DNA of 64,000 nt from Prevotella sp. (lineage in GTDB: Bacteria; Bacteroidota; Bacteroidia; Bacteroidales; Bacteroidaceae): the NCBI GenBank assembly GCA_022773395.1, contig JALFBL010000010.1:1-64000 (forward strand), written 5' to 3'. A program made the translations under genes and the position numbers. This document shows, in pieces, positions 25,950-34,982 of the stretch; the stretch's first letter is position 1; each line of letters opens with the position of its first letter. The notes below the pieces were generated by a model, which saw only the letters and a list, made by a program, of their open reading frames with translations, did not search any database and was not told where the DNA came from.

Positions 25950-26989
25950 AGTGTCTGTGGCATTTTGTTTTTCTCTGCAAACAACTCCTTCAAGGCAGAA
26001 ATCAGCAGATTGTTTTCTTCTTCCGACTGTGCTGCAATACGGATATATTGCCTGTCCAAGCCCACGAAATTGTGGGCCGACCGTATCAAGATGCCGTAGC
26101 GGTCCACCAGTTTCCGTTTCATTACCAAACTGTCTTCCCCCTCCATGCGCAACAACATGAAGTTGGTGTGTGTGGGCATGGCCTCAATGCCTTCTCCTAT
26201 CTGGTTGATGGCATTGCGCAACCGCTGTGCTTCTGCCAGATATGCCTGCATGTCAAAGTCGAAGCGGCTTTCGTGCTGCAGAATGTAGCGGCACGCCTCT
26301 TGTGCCAATGCGTTCACGCTCCACGGCATACGCCCCCCGCGCAATGTCTGCACCAGCGGTTGAGGCCCCGTCACGTAGCCCAGCCGCAATCCCGGAATGG
26401 AATATTTCTTTGTCATGGAATGCAGTTGGATGATGTTGCCTGCCAGGGTCGCCTCGCGCGGCTGCAACAGCTCTTCCATACAGAAGAACTCGTAGCTCTG
26501 GTCGATAACAAACACCGTGCGGGGATGTTCGAAAGCTGCTTCCACCACCTTTTCCCTTGGAATCAGACTGCCCGTTGGATTGTTCGGGTTGCAGAACCAC
26601 ACCATTTGCATGTTGTCCGTCACCTCGTCCAGGCTCTTGATATGGCAGATCTCGTGTCCATGCATCCTGCAGGCATCCTCATATTCGCTGAAAGTGGGTG
26701 CCAGAATCGCCGAGCGGCATCTCCTTCCCGTGACTTGCGCAATAAGATAGATGGCCTCTGTTGCGCCATTGGTAACCAGGTTTTCCTCTTGGCCATTTCT
26801 GTGCTTTCGGCTCAGCATCCGCTCCAGGTCTCTCGCCTCTGCCGGCGGATAATGGTCGATACACGCCATACAACCGGCCAGATGCTCTTTCAGCCCCGGC
26901 ATTTGGATGCCGTGGAAAACATTGCTGCTGAAATTATGTTTGATGATGCCCGAATAGTCGTATATGTCGTCACCGTGTCCTGTAATCAT
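25946..26989 (-). CDS. cobD: Threonine-phosphate decarboxylase (CobD-like, PLP)
   Basis: This fold-type I PLP enzyme is related to histidinol-phosphate aminotransferase. The N-terminal ITGHGDDIYDYSGIIKHNFS and the context next to cbiB point to L-threonine-O-3-phosphate decarboxylase, which makes aminopropanol phosphate for the nucleotide loop. The PLP lysine lies in LHSMTKKYSIPGLRLGY, with WFCNPNNPTGSLIPREKV and FVIDQSYEFF as the other cofactor contacts. Decarboxylase versus aminotransferase activity cannot be separated by eye, so histidinol-phosphate aminotransferase remains an alternative. It is preceded by a GNAT gene with a 7-bp gap. Confidence 0.82.
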   Translation of the reverse strand: MITGHGDDIYDYSGIIKHNFSSNVFHGIQMPGLKEHLAGCMACIDHYPPAEARDLERMLSRKHRNGQEENLVTNGATEAIYLIAQVTGRRCRSAILAPTFSEYEDACRMHGHEICHIKSLDEVTDNMQMVWFCNPNNPTGSLIPREKVVEAAFEHPRTVFVIDQSYEFFCMEELLQPREATLAGNIIQLHSMTKKYSIPGLRLGYVTGPQPLVQTLRGGRMPWSVNALAQEACRYILQHESRFDFDMQAYLAEAQRLRNAINQIGEGIEAMPTHTNFMLLRMEGEDSLVMKRKLVDRYGILIRSAHNFVGLDRQYIRIAAQSEEENNLLISALKELFAEKNKMPQTL

Positions 26990-26996
26990 AGTGTCC

Positions 26997-27572
26997 TTAT
27001 TTTTTTACTTCTTTCACCAAATGCCGCATGAAATGCCCTCCCCATACGTTGTCGCCGACATGGCGAAATCCCACGGCACGGTACAGCCGCTCTGCACTCG
27101 GATTTCCGCCATCCACCAGTAGCCCCACCCGCCCGATGCCCATCCGTACTGCCCTTTTGGGCGTCGCATTGAGCAGCAGGGTGGCAATGCCCTGCCGGCG
27201 GTATGCCGGCAGCACGGCCAGACTGTCTATATACAATTCACCGGCCTCCGTCTCATCGGCCATGCCGCTGAAATCCGTTCCCAGATACACTTTGGCGGCC
27301 TCTACAAACCTCTTGCGCCGCTGGTACAGTTCCCCGCCGTCGTACATCACCAGCGCACCCGCCACAGTAGGGCCGTCCATAGCCACCAGTGTGTTTCGAT
27401 AGCTGTACTGGCTGTCCTCCTGTTCCACCAAGTGTGTCATCATCTGCAGGAAGTCGTCCAATCCGCGCCCTTCTCCGCAGAAATACAGGCAGCACTCATG
27501 GTTCATGGCCAACATAATCAGCCGTGCAATGTCTTTGGCCTGCGCTATCTTTGCTTCTTTTATTTCTATCAT
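26997..27572 (-). CDS. GNAT family N-acetyltransferase
   Basis: The acetyl-CoA site is visible in LYIDSLAVLPAYRRQGIATL, and the C-terminal YRAVGFRHVG completes the usual fold. The start at 27572 is supported by a -7 box at 27591-27598. The acceptor is unknown. It is the first gene of the unit with cobD and cbiB, 7 bp before cobD, but I know of no GNAT step in cobalamin synthesis, so its place may be incidental. Confidence 0.85.
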   Translation of the reverse strand: MIEIKEAKIAQAKDIARLIMLAMNHECCLYFCGEGRGLDDFLQMMTHLVEQEDSQYSYRNTLVAMDGPTVAGALVMYDGGELYQRRKRFVEAAKVYLGTDFSGMADETEAGELYIDSLAVLPAYRRQGIATLLLNATPKRAVRMGIGRVGLLVDGGNPSAERLYRAVGFRHVGDNVWGGHFMRHLVKEVKK

Positions 27573-27590
27573 CGTGATTGAATGGCAGGG

Positions 27591-27598
27591 CAAAATTA
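27591..27598 (-). promoter_or_regulatory. Promoter -7 element for the GNAT-cobD-cbiB unit
   Basis: The minus strand reads TAATTTTG, 19 bp upstream of the GNAT start at 27572. No riboswitch is seen between it and the gene, unlike the btuB unit. Confidence 0.5.
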
Positions 27599-27829
27599 AG
27601 CAAAAAAACTTATTTAATAAAACCCACCGCCCTTATTTCACGCGATTACTTCCTCTGAAAAGTTTCTTCGGGCGGAAATGTCACAAATATTAACAATTCA
27701 CCGAAATCCTTTAACACGAAAAACGGCCGTTTTCTGAAAAAAGTTTTCCGCGCGCCCAAATACGCGATTCTACGGGTGTTTGGCAAACGACTGGCATACA
27801 GCAGGTTGAAAAATATTGACAAATCTCGC

Positions 27830-28057
27830 CCGGTAATTTATGCCTACTTACCTTGTAATTTATGCCAAATTACCATATAAGTAAGCCTTACTTACCCGGT
27901 AAAATATGCCAAATTGCAATGTAAGTAGGCATAAATTACCGGAAAGGTTCCGAAAAACCGCTCCGCCGTTTTTCCCGATTTTTCAACGGATCATCCGTCA
28001 CTTTTCTATTTCAACCGGAAATCCTGCAAAAAATCCGGCCGAAATTTTAACAGAATT
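27830..28057. repeat. Dispersed palindromic repeat, copy 2
   Basis: A perfect 22-bp inverted repeat (27830-27851 with 27921-27942; left arm begins CCGGTAATTTATGCC) encloses a smaller hairpin (TAAGTAA/TTACTTA around 27879-27895). The sequence from about 27880 to 28057 matches 1200-1386, including the palindrome ACGGATCATCCGT (27986-27998) and the closing GAAATTTTAACAGAATT. The left arm and about 50 bp before 27880 are absent in copy 1. No coding frame. Confidence 0.88.
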
Positions 28058-28279
28058 AACCTTTGTTAAGTGCTGAATATATATATATATATTTCATGCC
28101 TTTTGCCTTCCAAGAAAACGATAAAGGTTAGTAAAAATAATATTATATTTGTACGGTGTTTTTCCCGACTTGTCAAGACCGCTTTTTTGAGGCAGAGCAT
28201 TACCGGGACTTCATGGAAGACTGAAGCGCAGGCCTGCAGAACCATAAAAATTGGTACGGTGCTGCATGGCAGAACTGTG

Positions 28280-28328
28280 AAAAAAATGAGCAGGAGGCAA
28301 ACACTGACGGCAAGTGTTTATCTCCTGC
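28280..28328 (-). terminator. Terminator of the phosphatase-like gene
   Basis: GCAGGAGGCAAACACT (28290-28305) pairs with AGTGTTTATCTCCTGC (28313-28328) with small internal mismatch. On the minus strand it is followed by a T tract (plus-strand A run 28280-28286). It lies 40 bp beyond the stop at 28368. Confidence 0.75.
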
Positions 28329-28367
28329 TTTCGTGTTGGCCGAGACAGCCTCAGCACATAACCGTCA

Positions 28368-30155
28368 TTACAATACAATCTTTTGCGTATAGACGCACCC
28401 TGCCACAGATGTTTTCACCAAATACGCGCCACCTGACAAAGCAGAAACATCAAGCAGGCTCGCTCCGTTTGCTTTCTTGCAGAGAACGCCCGCCGCATCA
28501 TAGATTTCCACCTTTTCCGGAGTGGTGTCGGAAACCACAATCACCTTGTTGCCATCTACCTTGAAAGTAACCTTTCCATCGGAAAGATTGGCAACAGAGG
28601 TGGCAGCGTTCTTGACAACCCTGAAACTATCGAATACTGTTTCTTTTCCGTTTCCGTCCACAATGTAAGTAACAATATCGATGGCATCCTTCGACACGGA
28701 GACAGAACTGAAGGTAGGATCGCCAGTCTGCCCGAACTTACCGGAAAACAATCCCCAATAATTATTGACAAGATGAACCGGTTCTTCTGCCCTCATTTCT
28801 TCTTCATTTCTCGGCTCGTACTTTTTCTTGCCGGCAGAATTGTTCAAGAAATATAAAGTTCCGTGGGCCACATTATAAACACCGCCTTCTTTGCCCGTCA
28901 TGTTTTCTCGTACTCTTCCGGTCACCTCCACGCGCTCTTCGACAGCATTCTCTACAAGCGTTTTGCTGGCGTTGACCACAGGCCCGATAACCTCATACAC
29001 ATGGTCGTGCCCTTGCAAAGCCAGGTCGATTTTCAACTCATCGAATATCGGCAGCATGGCATCCCTTACAGCCACTGCATCCTTGTCACTCTGGTGCGAC
29101 TTGCTGCCGGTGAACATACATTTATGATAGGTGGCAATACGCCATTTCGCATCAGGATGCCTGGCCACTTCTTTACGCATCCACTCTGCCAAAGATTTGA
29201 AATATCCTTCTGTTTTCCAGTCTTCAAAATTGATGACCAGGAACAGAGCGTCCCCGTACACAAACGAATAGACAGTACCATCCATAGCCGTAGGAACGAC
29301 ACCTTCAAGATGGCTGTAGGTGGTGTCTGTATTGAAATGCAAACTGAAGTTTTTGTTCGGGCTTGTATCGTGGTTGCCTTGAACCGGCACGATAGGCATG
29401 GCCAGCCAGCAGTCCTGCATCGTGGAGAACCACTGTTCCCACTCCCACTCAGAATTCTTGTCGCCCGAACTTTCCACAAAATCACCGTTGCAAAGAAGGA
29501 AGCTGGCACCGGGCATGGTTCTGAAAGCCCTGTTCACCGTCTTCTTTGTTGTCTCGAACATTTCGGCAGTGTTTGCCTGCGTATCAGTAATGTAAATAAA
29601 CGAGAAACGGCTTTTGTCGTCTCTTGCAGTGGTAAAAGTGCCGATGTCGCTCCATCCGCCGTCACACCCGACGCGGAAGCAATAGGTTGTGCCAGGTTTC
29701 AGTCCACAGGCAACGGCCTTGTGGGCGGTATAGTCTTTTTTGTCTCCGATTTGAATGCCTGTCTTCGCAATTTCCTCACTGTTTTTCTTACTGTAATAGT
29801 TCAGCCGGGCATCTGTTGCATTTGCCTTGAAAGTCATGATGTCCGCACCTTTGAAGTCTTCGGCCGAAGCCTCTGCTTTCTCCACGATTTGCACTTCGCC
29901 ACTCACGCCCGTAAGGTTGGTGAACCAGTTGAAAGCCATGCGGGTTTTCGGATCTCCGTTGAGCACCATGCTGATGCCATAAGGCTGCTGTGCCGATTGC
30001 AACTGATGATAGGCAATCTGCAGGTTGACCCATGAAGGGATGGTGTAATCGCTCTCTTTGAGCGCATGGATGTCCTGTGCAATCATGCTGCCGGCCGATG
30101 CGCCGACCATGAAAACAAACAGGGCAAATCTTTTGAGTAGATTTTTCTGATTCAT
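28368..30155 (-). CDS. Secreted purple-acid-phosphatase-like metallophosphoesterase
   Basis: The signal peptide (residues 1-26) ends before Gln (MIA^QDIHAL). Residues about 35-180 form an Fn3-like domain as in purple acid phosphatases (LKPGTTYCFRVGCDGGWSDI). The catalytic domain follows with its metal motifs in order: FIYITDTQAN, LLCNGDFVESSGDKN, VPVQGNHDTSPN, IATYHKCMF and LALQGHDHVYEV. These are the dinuclear metal ligands of calcineurin-like phosphoesterases. The C-terminus (VEIYDAAGVLCKKANGASLL, GGAYLVKTSVAGCVYTQKIV) is a sorting-type tail. It probably releases phosphate from organic phosphates outside the cell; the substrate is unknown. Stands alone, with its own promoter (30213-30220) and terminator. 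Confidence 0.88.
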   Translation of the reverse strand: MNQKNLLKRFALFVFMVGASAGSMIAQDIHALKESDYTIPSWVNLQIAYHQLQSAQQPYGISMVLNGDPKTRMAFNWFTNLTGVSGEVQIVEKAEASAEDFKGADIMTFKANATDARLNYYSKKNSEEIAKTGIQIGDKKDYTAHKAVACGLKPGTTYCFRVGCDGGWSDIGTFTTARDDKSRFSFIYITDTQANTAEMFETTKKTVNRAFRTMPGASFLLCNGDFVESSGDKNSEWEWEQWFSTMQDCWLAMPIVPVQGNHDTSPNKNFSLHFNTDTTYSHLEGVVPTAMDGTVYSFVYGDALFLVINFEDWKTEGYFKSLAEWMRKEVARHPDAKWRIATYHKCMFTGSKSHQSDKDAVAVRDAMLPIFDELKIDLALQGHDHVYEVIGPVVNASKTLVENAVEERVEVTGRVRENMTGKEGGVYNVAHGTLYFLNNSAGKKKYEPRNEEEMRAEEPVHLVNNYWGLFSGKFGQTGDPTFSSVSVSKDAIDIVTYIVDGNGKETVFDSFRVVKNAATSVANLSDGKVTFKVDGNKVIVVSDTTPEKVEIYDAAGVLCKKANGASLLDVSALSGGAYLVKTSVAGCVYTQKIVL

Positions 30156-30212
30156 GTTTCTTTACAATTTTAATTCATCGTTGTTTATATGGTCTTTGGC
30201 CTAAAGACGATG

Positions 30213-30220
30213 CAAAAGTA
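30213..30220 (-). promoter_or_regulatory. Promoter -7 element for the phosphatase-like gene
   Basis: The minus strand reads TACTTTTG, 58 bp upstream of the start at 30155. Confidence 0.5.
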
Positions 30221-30408
30221 AACACTTGATATTGCATATTTGTTGCGAAAGCATGAATAGAGCACAACATTTCCGTGTCCCTCCTTTTACAATTTTAAAG
30301 GAATGCCTGTTTTTCTTATAATATGTCCATTTTACCACCTTTTTTCTAAACAGAAATGAAATTTATGATAAAATATATTACATCGCCTTTCTCTCTACAA
30401 AAAAACAT

Positions 30409-30416
30409 TATCTTTG
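30409..30416 (+). promoter_or_regulatory. Promoter -7 element for the porin gene at 30514
   Basis: TATCTTTG matches TAnnTTTG and leaves a leader of about 90 nt before the start codon. Confidence 0.55.
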
Positions 30417-30513
30417 CAACGTGAAAACAGAAGCCTGATCACCGTGTTTTCCACAATTCTTGACAAGGCCGACGTTTCACCTTACACTATTGTTCAATTA
30501 AATACAAAAGATT

Positions 30514-31074
30514 ATGAAGAAAAATGTATTGATGTTAGTTTTGATGTTGGTTTCTGTAGCCTCATTCGGACAAAATGAAGTGGGTTCCATTACGCTTCAA
30601 CCCAAAGTGGGTGTCAACATTGCCAATTTGAGCGAAGGCAACGCTGATGCACGCATTGGTCTGGCAGCAGGTGCAGAATTTGAATACCAGATTTCGGACA
30701 TGTTCAGTCTTTCCGCAGGGGCCATCTACTCCCAGCAGGGAGCCAAGGCATCGAATATCACCACCAAGCTCGACTATGTAAACGTTCCCATTCTCGTCAG
30801 TTCTTACGTAGCAAAGAACTTTGCTTTCAAACTGGGCGTACAACCGGGATTCAAAGTAAACAGTCAAATTTCAGCCAAGGTTGGATCGACATCCGGCAGT
30901 GCGGATTTCAAAGCAAAATCGATGGATTTTTCCATCCCCATCGGTTTGTCTTACCAGATCAGCAACTTCGTCATAGACGGCCGCTACAACTGGGGACTCA
31001 CCGAAGTAGTTGAGGGCTGGAAATCCAAGAACAGCGTGTTCCAGTTCACCATAGGCTACCGGTTCAGAATGTAA
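30514..31074 (+). CDS. Outer-membrane beta-barrel protein (PorT-like fold)
   Basis: The 186-residue protein has a signal peptide cleaved before Gln (ASFG^QNEVG). Repeated amphipathic strands follow, such as LQPKVGVNIANLSEGNADAR and GLAAGAEFEYQISDMFSLSA, then AGAIYSQQGAKA, ending in FQFTIGYRFRM with a terminal aromatic-rich strand. This is the pattern of small eight-strand barrels with the outer_membrane_beta-barrel domain. It need not be the gliding/secretion protein PorT itself. Function is unknown. A terminator-like inverted repeat follows at 31104-31149. Confidence 0.82.
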   Translation: MKKNVLMLVLMLVSVASFGQNEVGSITLQPKVGVNIANLSEGNADARIGLAAGAEFEYQISDMFSLSAGAIYSQQGAKASNITTKLDYVNVPILVSSYVAKNFAFKLGVQPGFKVNSQISAKVGSTSGSADFKAKSMDFSIPIGLSYQISNFVIDGRYNWGLTEVVEGWKSKNSVFQFTIGYRFRM

Positions 31075-31103
31075 GAATAAAGACCATATTCCACCAAACA
31101 ACA

Positions 31104-31149
31104 AAAAGTAGCCAGATGCTTTGCCTTGTCAAAGAATTTGGCTACTTTT
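31104..31149. promoter_or_regulatory. Inverted repeat overlapping the pncB promoter
   Basis: AAAAGTAGCCA (31104-31114) is complementary to TGGCTACTTTT (31139-31149). The loop holds TTTG (31120-31123), a -33 element. The right arm contains the -7 element TACTTTTG (31143-31150) at a 19-bp spacing. It could end transcription of the porin gene, act as an operator for pncB, or both. Confidence 0.6.
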
Positions 31150-31175
31150 GTCATAGATTTGACATCCATACGATT

Positions 31176-32396
31176 ATGACACAGATTATTCATCATTTCA
31201 CAGACAACGACGCCTATACGTTCAGCTGCCAATATTATGTCATGAGCACCTACCCGAGGGCGGAAGTGGAATATACGTTTTTCGACCGCAACAGAACCTG
31301 CTATCCGAAAGGGTTCGAGGAATTGGTAAAAGAACAGTTGGGACAGATGCCGCGCGTAATGATTACCGAAGAGGAAATTGCCTTCATGCGCAAAAAAATG
31401 TATTATTTGCCTGAATGGTATCTCACCTTTCTGCGAGGCTACCGCTTCAACCCGCACGAGGTATCGGTGGCACAGGACGAAGAAGGGCACCTGGACATCA
31501 AAGTGAGGGGAAAATGGTATTCCACCATCATGTGGGAAATGCCCATCCTCACCATCGTATCGGAACTGATGCACAACTGGCGAGGCGACATGGAGCACTA
31601 CAACCCGAAGCTCGAACAGGAAAGGGCGAAAGAAAAGACCATGGAAATTCTGAAAAACGGATTGGTACTGGGAGATATGGGCACGCGCCGCCGCCTGTCG
31701 TTCGACCATCACAACATGGTGGTGCGCACCATGAAGGAAGTGTATGAGCGAGGAGGATATGACGATGAGCAAGGGCACCATCCCTGGACGGGACGCATTA
31801 CGGGCACAAGCAACGTGTATCTTGCCATGAAACACGACATGACCCCCATCGGAACCATGAGCCACCAGATCATTGAGTTCGAGGAAAACGTGAGCGGTGT
31901 GTTTGAATGCAATTTCAACGTAATGAGCAAGTTCAGCGACGTGTACGACGGAGACAACGGCATTTATCTCTACGACTGTTTCGGCGACAAGGTGTTCTTC
32001 AACAACCTTTCCAAGAAGATGGCAATGATGTTCACGGGACTGCGCGTGGACAGTGGAAAGGAAGAGGAGCAAACGGAGAAAATCATCGAGAAATACAAGA
32101 GCCTGGGCATTGACCCCGCCACCAAGCAAGTGGTGTTCAGCAATGGGCTGAACATCGAACGTGCCGTGGAAATCCACCGATACGTGAACAACAGGATGCA
32201 AGACAGCTATGGCATAGGCACATTCCTTACCTGCGACGTGGAAAACTGCGAACCCATGAACATCGTGCTGAAACTGACCCGAAGCCGCATTACGGAAAAG
32301 CGAGAGTGGCACGACTGCGTGAAACTTTCGTGCGACAAGGGAAAGACCCTCGGAAATCCCGAAAAGTGTGCCTACCTGCTGAAGCAAATCGGATAA
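31176..32396 (+). CDS. pncB: Nicotinate phosphoribosyltransferase
   Basis: The enzyme makes nicotinate mononucleotide from nicotinate and PRPP with ATP, feeding NAD recycling. The N-terminus MTQIIHHFTDNDAYTFSCQY shows the YTDxYKxTMxQ-type start in a diverged form; the NAPRTase signature continues with VEYTFFDRNRTCYPKGFEEL. The autophosphorylated His is likely in RRRLSFDHHNMVVRTMKEVY, and GTSNVYLAMKHDMTPIGTMS carries the substrate-binding loop. The start at 31176 is chosen because the promoter lies at 31120-31150; the upstream frame from 31116 would include it. The length of 406 residues is normal. Confidence 0.92.
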   Translation: MTQIIHHFTDNDAYTFSCQYYVMSTYPRAEVEYTFFDRNRTCYPKGFEELVKEQLGQMPRVMITEEEIAFMRKKMYYLPEWYLTFLRGYRFNPHEVSVAQDEEGHLDIKVRGKWYSTIMWEMPILTIVSELMHNWRGDMEHYNPKLEQERAKEKTMEILKNGLVLGDMGTRRRLSFDHHNMVVRTMKEVYERGGYDDEQGHHPWTGRITGTSNVYLAMKHDMTPIGTMSHQIIEFEENVSGVFECNFNVMSKFSDVYDGDNGIYLYDCFGDKVFFNNLSKKMAMMFTGLRVDSGKEEEQTEKIIEKYKSLGIDPATKQVVFSNGLNIERAVEIHRYVNNRMQDSYGIGTFLTCDVENCEPMNIVLKLTRSRITEKREWHDCVKLSCDKGKTLGNPEKCAYLLKQIG

Positions 32397-32427
32397 ATCC
32401 ATTACGCTTATTATATGAAACATTAAC

Positions 32428-32792
32428 ATGAAAAGATTCTCACTTCTCGCAATGAGTGGAGCGCTGCTGTATGCATCAGCAACCATTGCTCAAGTGGATT
32501 ACAGTAATCCAGACTTGAAACAGGCGGCAGCCGTTGAGCACCAACATGGGGAAGGAAATTGCTAACCTGAAAATTGCCGAGCCGGGAGGCACCCGTGAGC
32601 GTTGTCACGACACTTTCCGGAGTAGAAACCATGGCAGATTCCAACAAACCGTTTGACGTTCATACTTTAGACGGGGTAAAGATACGTAAGCAAGTGCGCT
32701 CATTGGAAGGATTGCCCAAAGGTATTTACATCGTCAACAACAAAAAGTGGTGGTCGGACAGAAATTCAGTCGATAGGCATGGCTTTGGCTGA
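32428..32792 (+). pseudogene. Decayed secreted-protein gene
   Basis: A start at 32428 gives MKRFSLLAMSGALLYASATI and AQVDYSN, a good signal peptide with Gln after Ala, but the frame stops at 32565. In another frame the end of a surface protein follows: FDVHTLDGVKIRKQ, then LEGLPKGIYIVNNKK (about 32655-32745). In a third frame the tail resumes as KVVVGQKFSR. The normal tail is thus interrupted in AAAAAG, and the large middle part is missing. This fits a surface-protein gene lost by internal deletion and frameshifts. Confidence 0.75.
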
Positions 32793-32849
32793 AAATCAAA
32801 AAGCAAAATCCGCAATTGGACGATTTCTCACCGATTGCGGATTTTCAAG

Positions 32850-32920
32850 TTGTCCCAGGCGGATTCGAACCACCACAAACAGAACCAAAACCTGTTGTGC
32901 TACCATTACACCATAGGACA
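32850..32920 (-). tRNA. tRNA-Gln (anticodon UUG)
   Basis: On the minus strand the acceptor arm TGTCCTA pairs with TGGGACA, the D stem is GTGT/GCAC, the anticodon stem ACAGG/TCTGT encloses TTTTGGT, and the T arm is GGTGG-TTCGAAT-CCGCC. The anticodon TTG reads CAA. CCA is not encoded. Confidence 0.94.
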
Positions 32921-32978
32921 ATTGCAGGTGCAAAGGTAGTGGTTTTTTACGCCACTACCAAATATTTTGTTCATTTTC

Positions 32979-34277
32979 TTACTTGACGGTGAGCAAGAAG
33001 TAGTTCTTCTTGCCACGCTGAACAAGCAGGTATTTTCCGTCAATGAGGTCTTCTGCAGTGACGGGACGATCGAAATCCGCCAGTTTCTCTTTGTTGAGCG
33101 AAACGCCTCCGCCCTGCACCATTTTGCGCATTTCGCCCTTGCTGGGGAATACGGGAGCCGCCAGTGTGAACAATTCTATGGCCGGCTGTCCCAACATGGA
33201 CTTGTCGATATCATAGTGGGGCACACCATCGAACACATCGAGGAACGTGGCCTCGTCGAGTTTCTGAAGAGCCTCTTTGGTAGATTTTCCGAAAAGAATG
33301 CCTGAGGCCTCAATCGCCATGTCGAGTGCTTCGCGAGAATGAACTAGCACGGTGACTTCTTCGGCCAGGCGTTTTTGCAATACGCGACGACCGGGATCTT
33401 GACTGTGCTCTTCCACAAGCGCATCGATCACGTCCTTTTCCAGACTTGTGAATATCTTGATATAGCGTTCGGCATCCTCATCGCTTACGTTCAGCCAGAA
33501 CTGGTAGAATTTATAAGGAGTGGTGCGTTTCGGGTCGAGCCAGATATTTCCGGTTTCGGTCTTTCCGAATTTCTTTCCGTCGGCCTTTGTAATCAACGGG
33601 CAGGTAAGGGCGAAACTCTCTGCTTCGCTGCCCAGAGTGCGGCGAATGAGTTCCGTGCCTGTGGTCATGTTCCCCCATTGGTCATTACCGCCCAACTGCA
33701 ACTTCACGCCCCTGTTCTGATAAAGGTAGAGAAAATCATAGCCTTGCAGCAACTGGTAAGTGAACTCGGTAAAGCTCAGTCCATCGCGTGCCGTACCGTT
33801 CAGACGCTGCTGCACGCTTTCTTTCGCCATCATATAGTTCACGGTGATGTGCTTTCCCACTTCACGGGCAAAATCGAGGAAAGTGAATTCTTTCATCCAG
33901 TCGTAGTTGTTCACCATCTCTGCCTTGTTGGGCACATCAGCCTCAAAATCAAGAAACTTTGCCACCTGAGCCTTGATGCATTCCTGATTGTGGTACAGTG
34001 TTTCGTTGTTCAGCAAATTGCGTTCCTGACTTTTGCCCGACGGGTCGCCAATCATGCCGGTTGCTCCACCCACCAGAATGAAGGGCTTGTGCCCGCAACG
34101 CTGCAGGTGGCGAAGCATCATGATGCCACACAAATGTCCAATGTGCAAAGAATCAGCGGTAGGGTCAGTGCCCAAGTATGCCGAGACCATTTCTTTCTGC
34201 AACAACTCTTCGGTGCCGGGCATGATTTGCGCCAGCATTCCGCGCCATTTCAACTCTTCAACAAAGTTTTTTTTCAT
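32979..34277 (-). CDS. tyrS: Tyrosyl-tRNA synthetase
   Basis: Class I aminoacyl-tRNA synthetase charging tRNA-Tyr. The HIGH motif is in [18 protein letters not shown], the tyrosine-binding region in [20 protein letters not shown], and the KMSKS loop in [18 protein letters not shown]-terminal S4-like RNA-binding part ends the protein ([40 protein letters not shown]). At 432 residues it is the normal bacterial form. It lies downstream of yidD on the same strand with a 54-bp gap. Confidence 0.95.
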   Translation of the reverse strand: MKKNFVEELKWRGMLAQIMPGTEELLQKEMVSAYLGTDPTADSLHIGHLCGIMMLRHLQRCGHKPFILVGGATGMIGDPSGKSQERNLLNNETLYHNQECIKAQVAKFLDFEADVPNKAEMVNNYDWMKEFTFLDFAREVGKHITVNYMMAKESVQQRLNGTARDGLSFTEFTYQLLQGYDFLYLYQNRGVKLQLGGNDQWGNMTTGTELIRRTLGSEAESFALTCPLITKADGKKFGKTETGNIWLDPKRTTPYKFYQFWLNVSDEDAERYIKIFTSLEKDVIDALVEEHSQDPGRRVLQKRLAEEVTVLVHSREALDMAIEASGILFGKSTKEALQKLDEATFLDVFDGVPHYDIDKSMLGQPAIELFTLAAPVFPSKGEMRKMVQGGGVSLNKEKLADFDRPVTAEDLIDGKYLLVQRGKKNYFLLTVK

Positions 34278-34331
34278 CGAATGATATGTATTATATTAAT
34301 GGTGTCTGTTATATTTTTCTGTGAACATGAG

Positions 34332-34583
34332 TCAGGGAACAGGATCGTACCCGCTTCCCCCCCAGGGATTGCACCGCAAAATGCGCCATACCGAAAGCCA
34401 TAACCCCTTGAATGGGCCGTACTTGACAAGTGCCTGCCGTGCATATTCTGAACAGGTGGGCGTGAATCGGCACGAGGGCGGCGTGAAAGGAGATATGACG
34501 CGTTGATAGAAAACCACCGGAATGAGCAGCAGGAAAACCAAAGCCCGAGACATGAAATGTATGACGGAATGAACTATTCTCAT
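34332..34583 (-). CDS. yidD: Membrane protein insertion efficiency factor YidD
   Basis: The 83-residue protein has the family core [20 protein letters not shown], with two of its conserved Cys residues, then [20 protein letters not shown] and [17 protein letters not shown]. It assists insertion of inner-membrane proteins with YidC. Its ATG overlaps the rnpA stop by 4 bp, the usual Bacteroidales arrangement. Confidence 0.93.
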   Translation of the reverse strand: MRIVHSVIHFMSRALVFLLLIPVVFYQRVISPFTPPSCRFTPTCSEYARQALVKYGPFKGLWLSVWRILRCNPWGGSGYDPVP

Positions 34584-34972
34584 AAGTTTTCCGACATTCT
34601 TCGCAGAAGTTTCACAATTCTCCGTTCCACGTCCGACGTCTTGAGCAAATTCTTCTCAAACCAGATAAATGCAATGGCCACTCCCTCTCCTTCTGCCGGC
34701 CTTACCAAATGTTTGTTTTTTCGGTAGGCTTCCCGTATCTGCCGTTTCACCCGATTGCGATTGACGGCCAGTTTGAAACAGCGCTTGGGCACGCTTATCA
34801 GAATGCTTGCCACCGGTTCACCTGGTTCCTTGCGTTCCGTTTTCATATAAACAAGCCGGACGGGGTATGCAACGAGCGAACGGCTCTTGCCACCACCGAA
34901 GAGTTTGTCGATAAGGATTTTGCTCGAAATCCGCTCTTCTTTGCCGAATGTCTGGGTCCGGAATGCAGGCAT
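34580..34972 (-). CDS. rnpA: Ribonuclease P protein component
   Basis: The protein subunit of RNase P, which matures tRNA 5' ends. The signature is in [20 protein letters not shown]. The ATG at 34972 gives 131 residues and leaves 10 bp after the hemD stop. A TTG at 34999 would overlap hemD and was not used. The N-terminal [20 protein letters not shown] matches the usual substrate-binding start. Confidence 0.92.
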   Translation of the reverse strand: MPAFRTQTFGKEERISSKILIDKLFGGGKSRSLVAYPVRLVYMKTERKEPGEPVASILISVPKRCFKLAVNRNRVKRQIREAYRKNKHLVRPAEGEGVAIAFIWFEKNLLKTSDVERRIVKLLRRMSENL

Positions 34973-34982
34973 ACGTTCTGGC

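Larger units (their letters stand above)
27594..28367. other. Long intergenic region with a dispersed repeat
   Basis: No protein-coding gene is convincing here. The region holds repeat copy 2 (27830-28057), an AT-rich run of alternating T and A (about 28075-28091), a promoter-like TATATTTG at 28144-28151 and the terminator of the downstream minus-strand gene. Confidence 0.65.
30156..30513. other. Divergent intergenic region
   Basis: The 358 bp between the phosphatase-like gene and the porin gene carry two divergent -7 boxes (30213-30220 minus, 30409-30416 plus). Nothing else is recognised. Confidence 0.7.

Noticed and set aside
28075..28091. TA-rich run of alternating bases as a functional element
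   Set aside because: A short low-complexity stretch; nothing beyond AT-richness supports a function.
31056..32486. 476-codon minus-strand frame across pncB
   Set aside because: It is antisense to nicotinate phosphoribosyltransferase and shows no domain.
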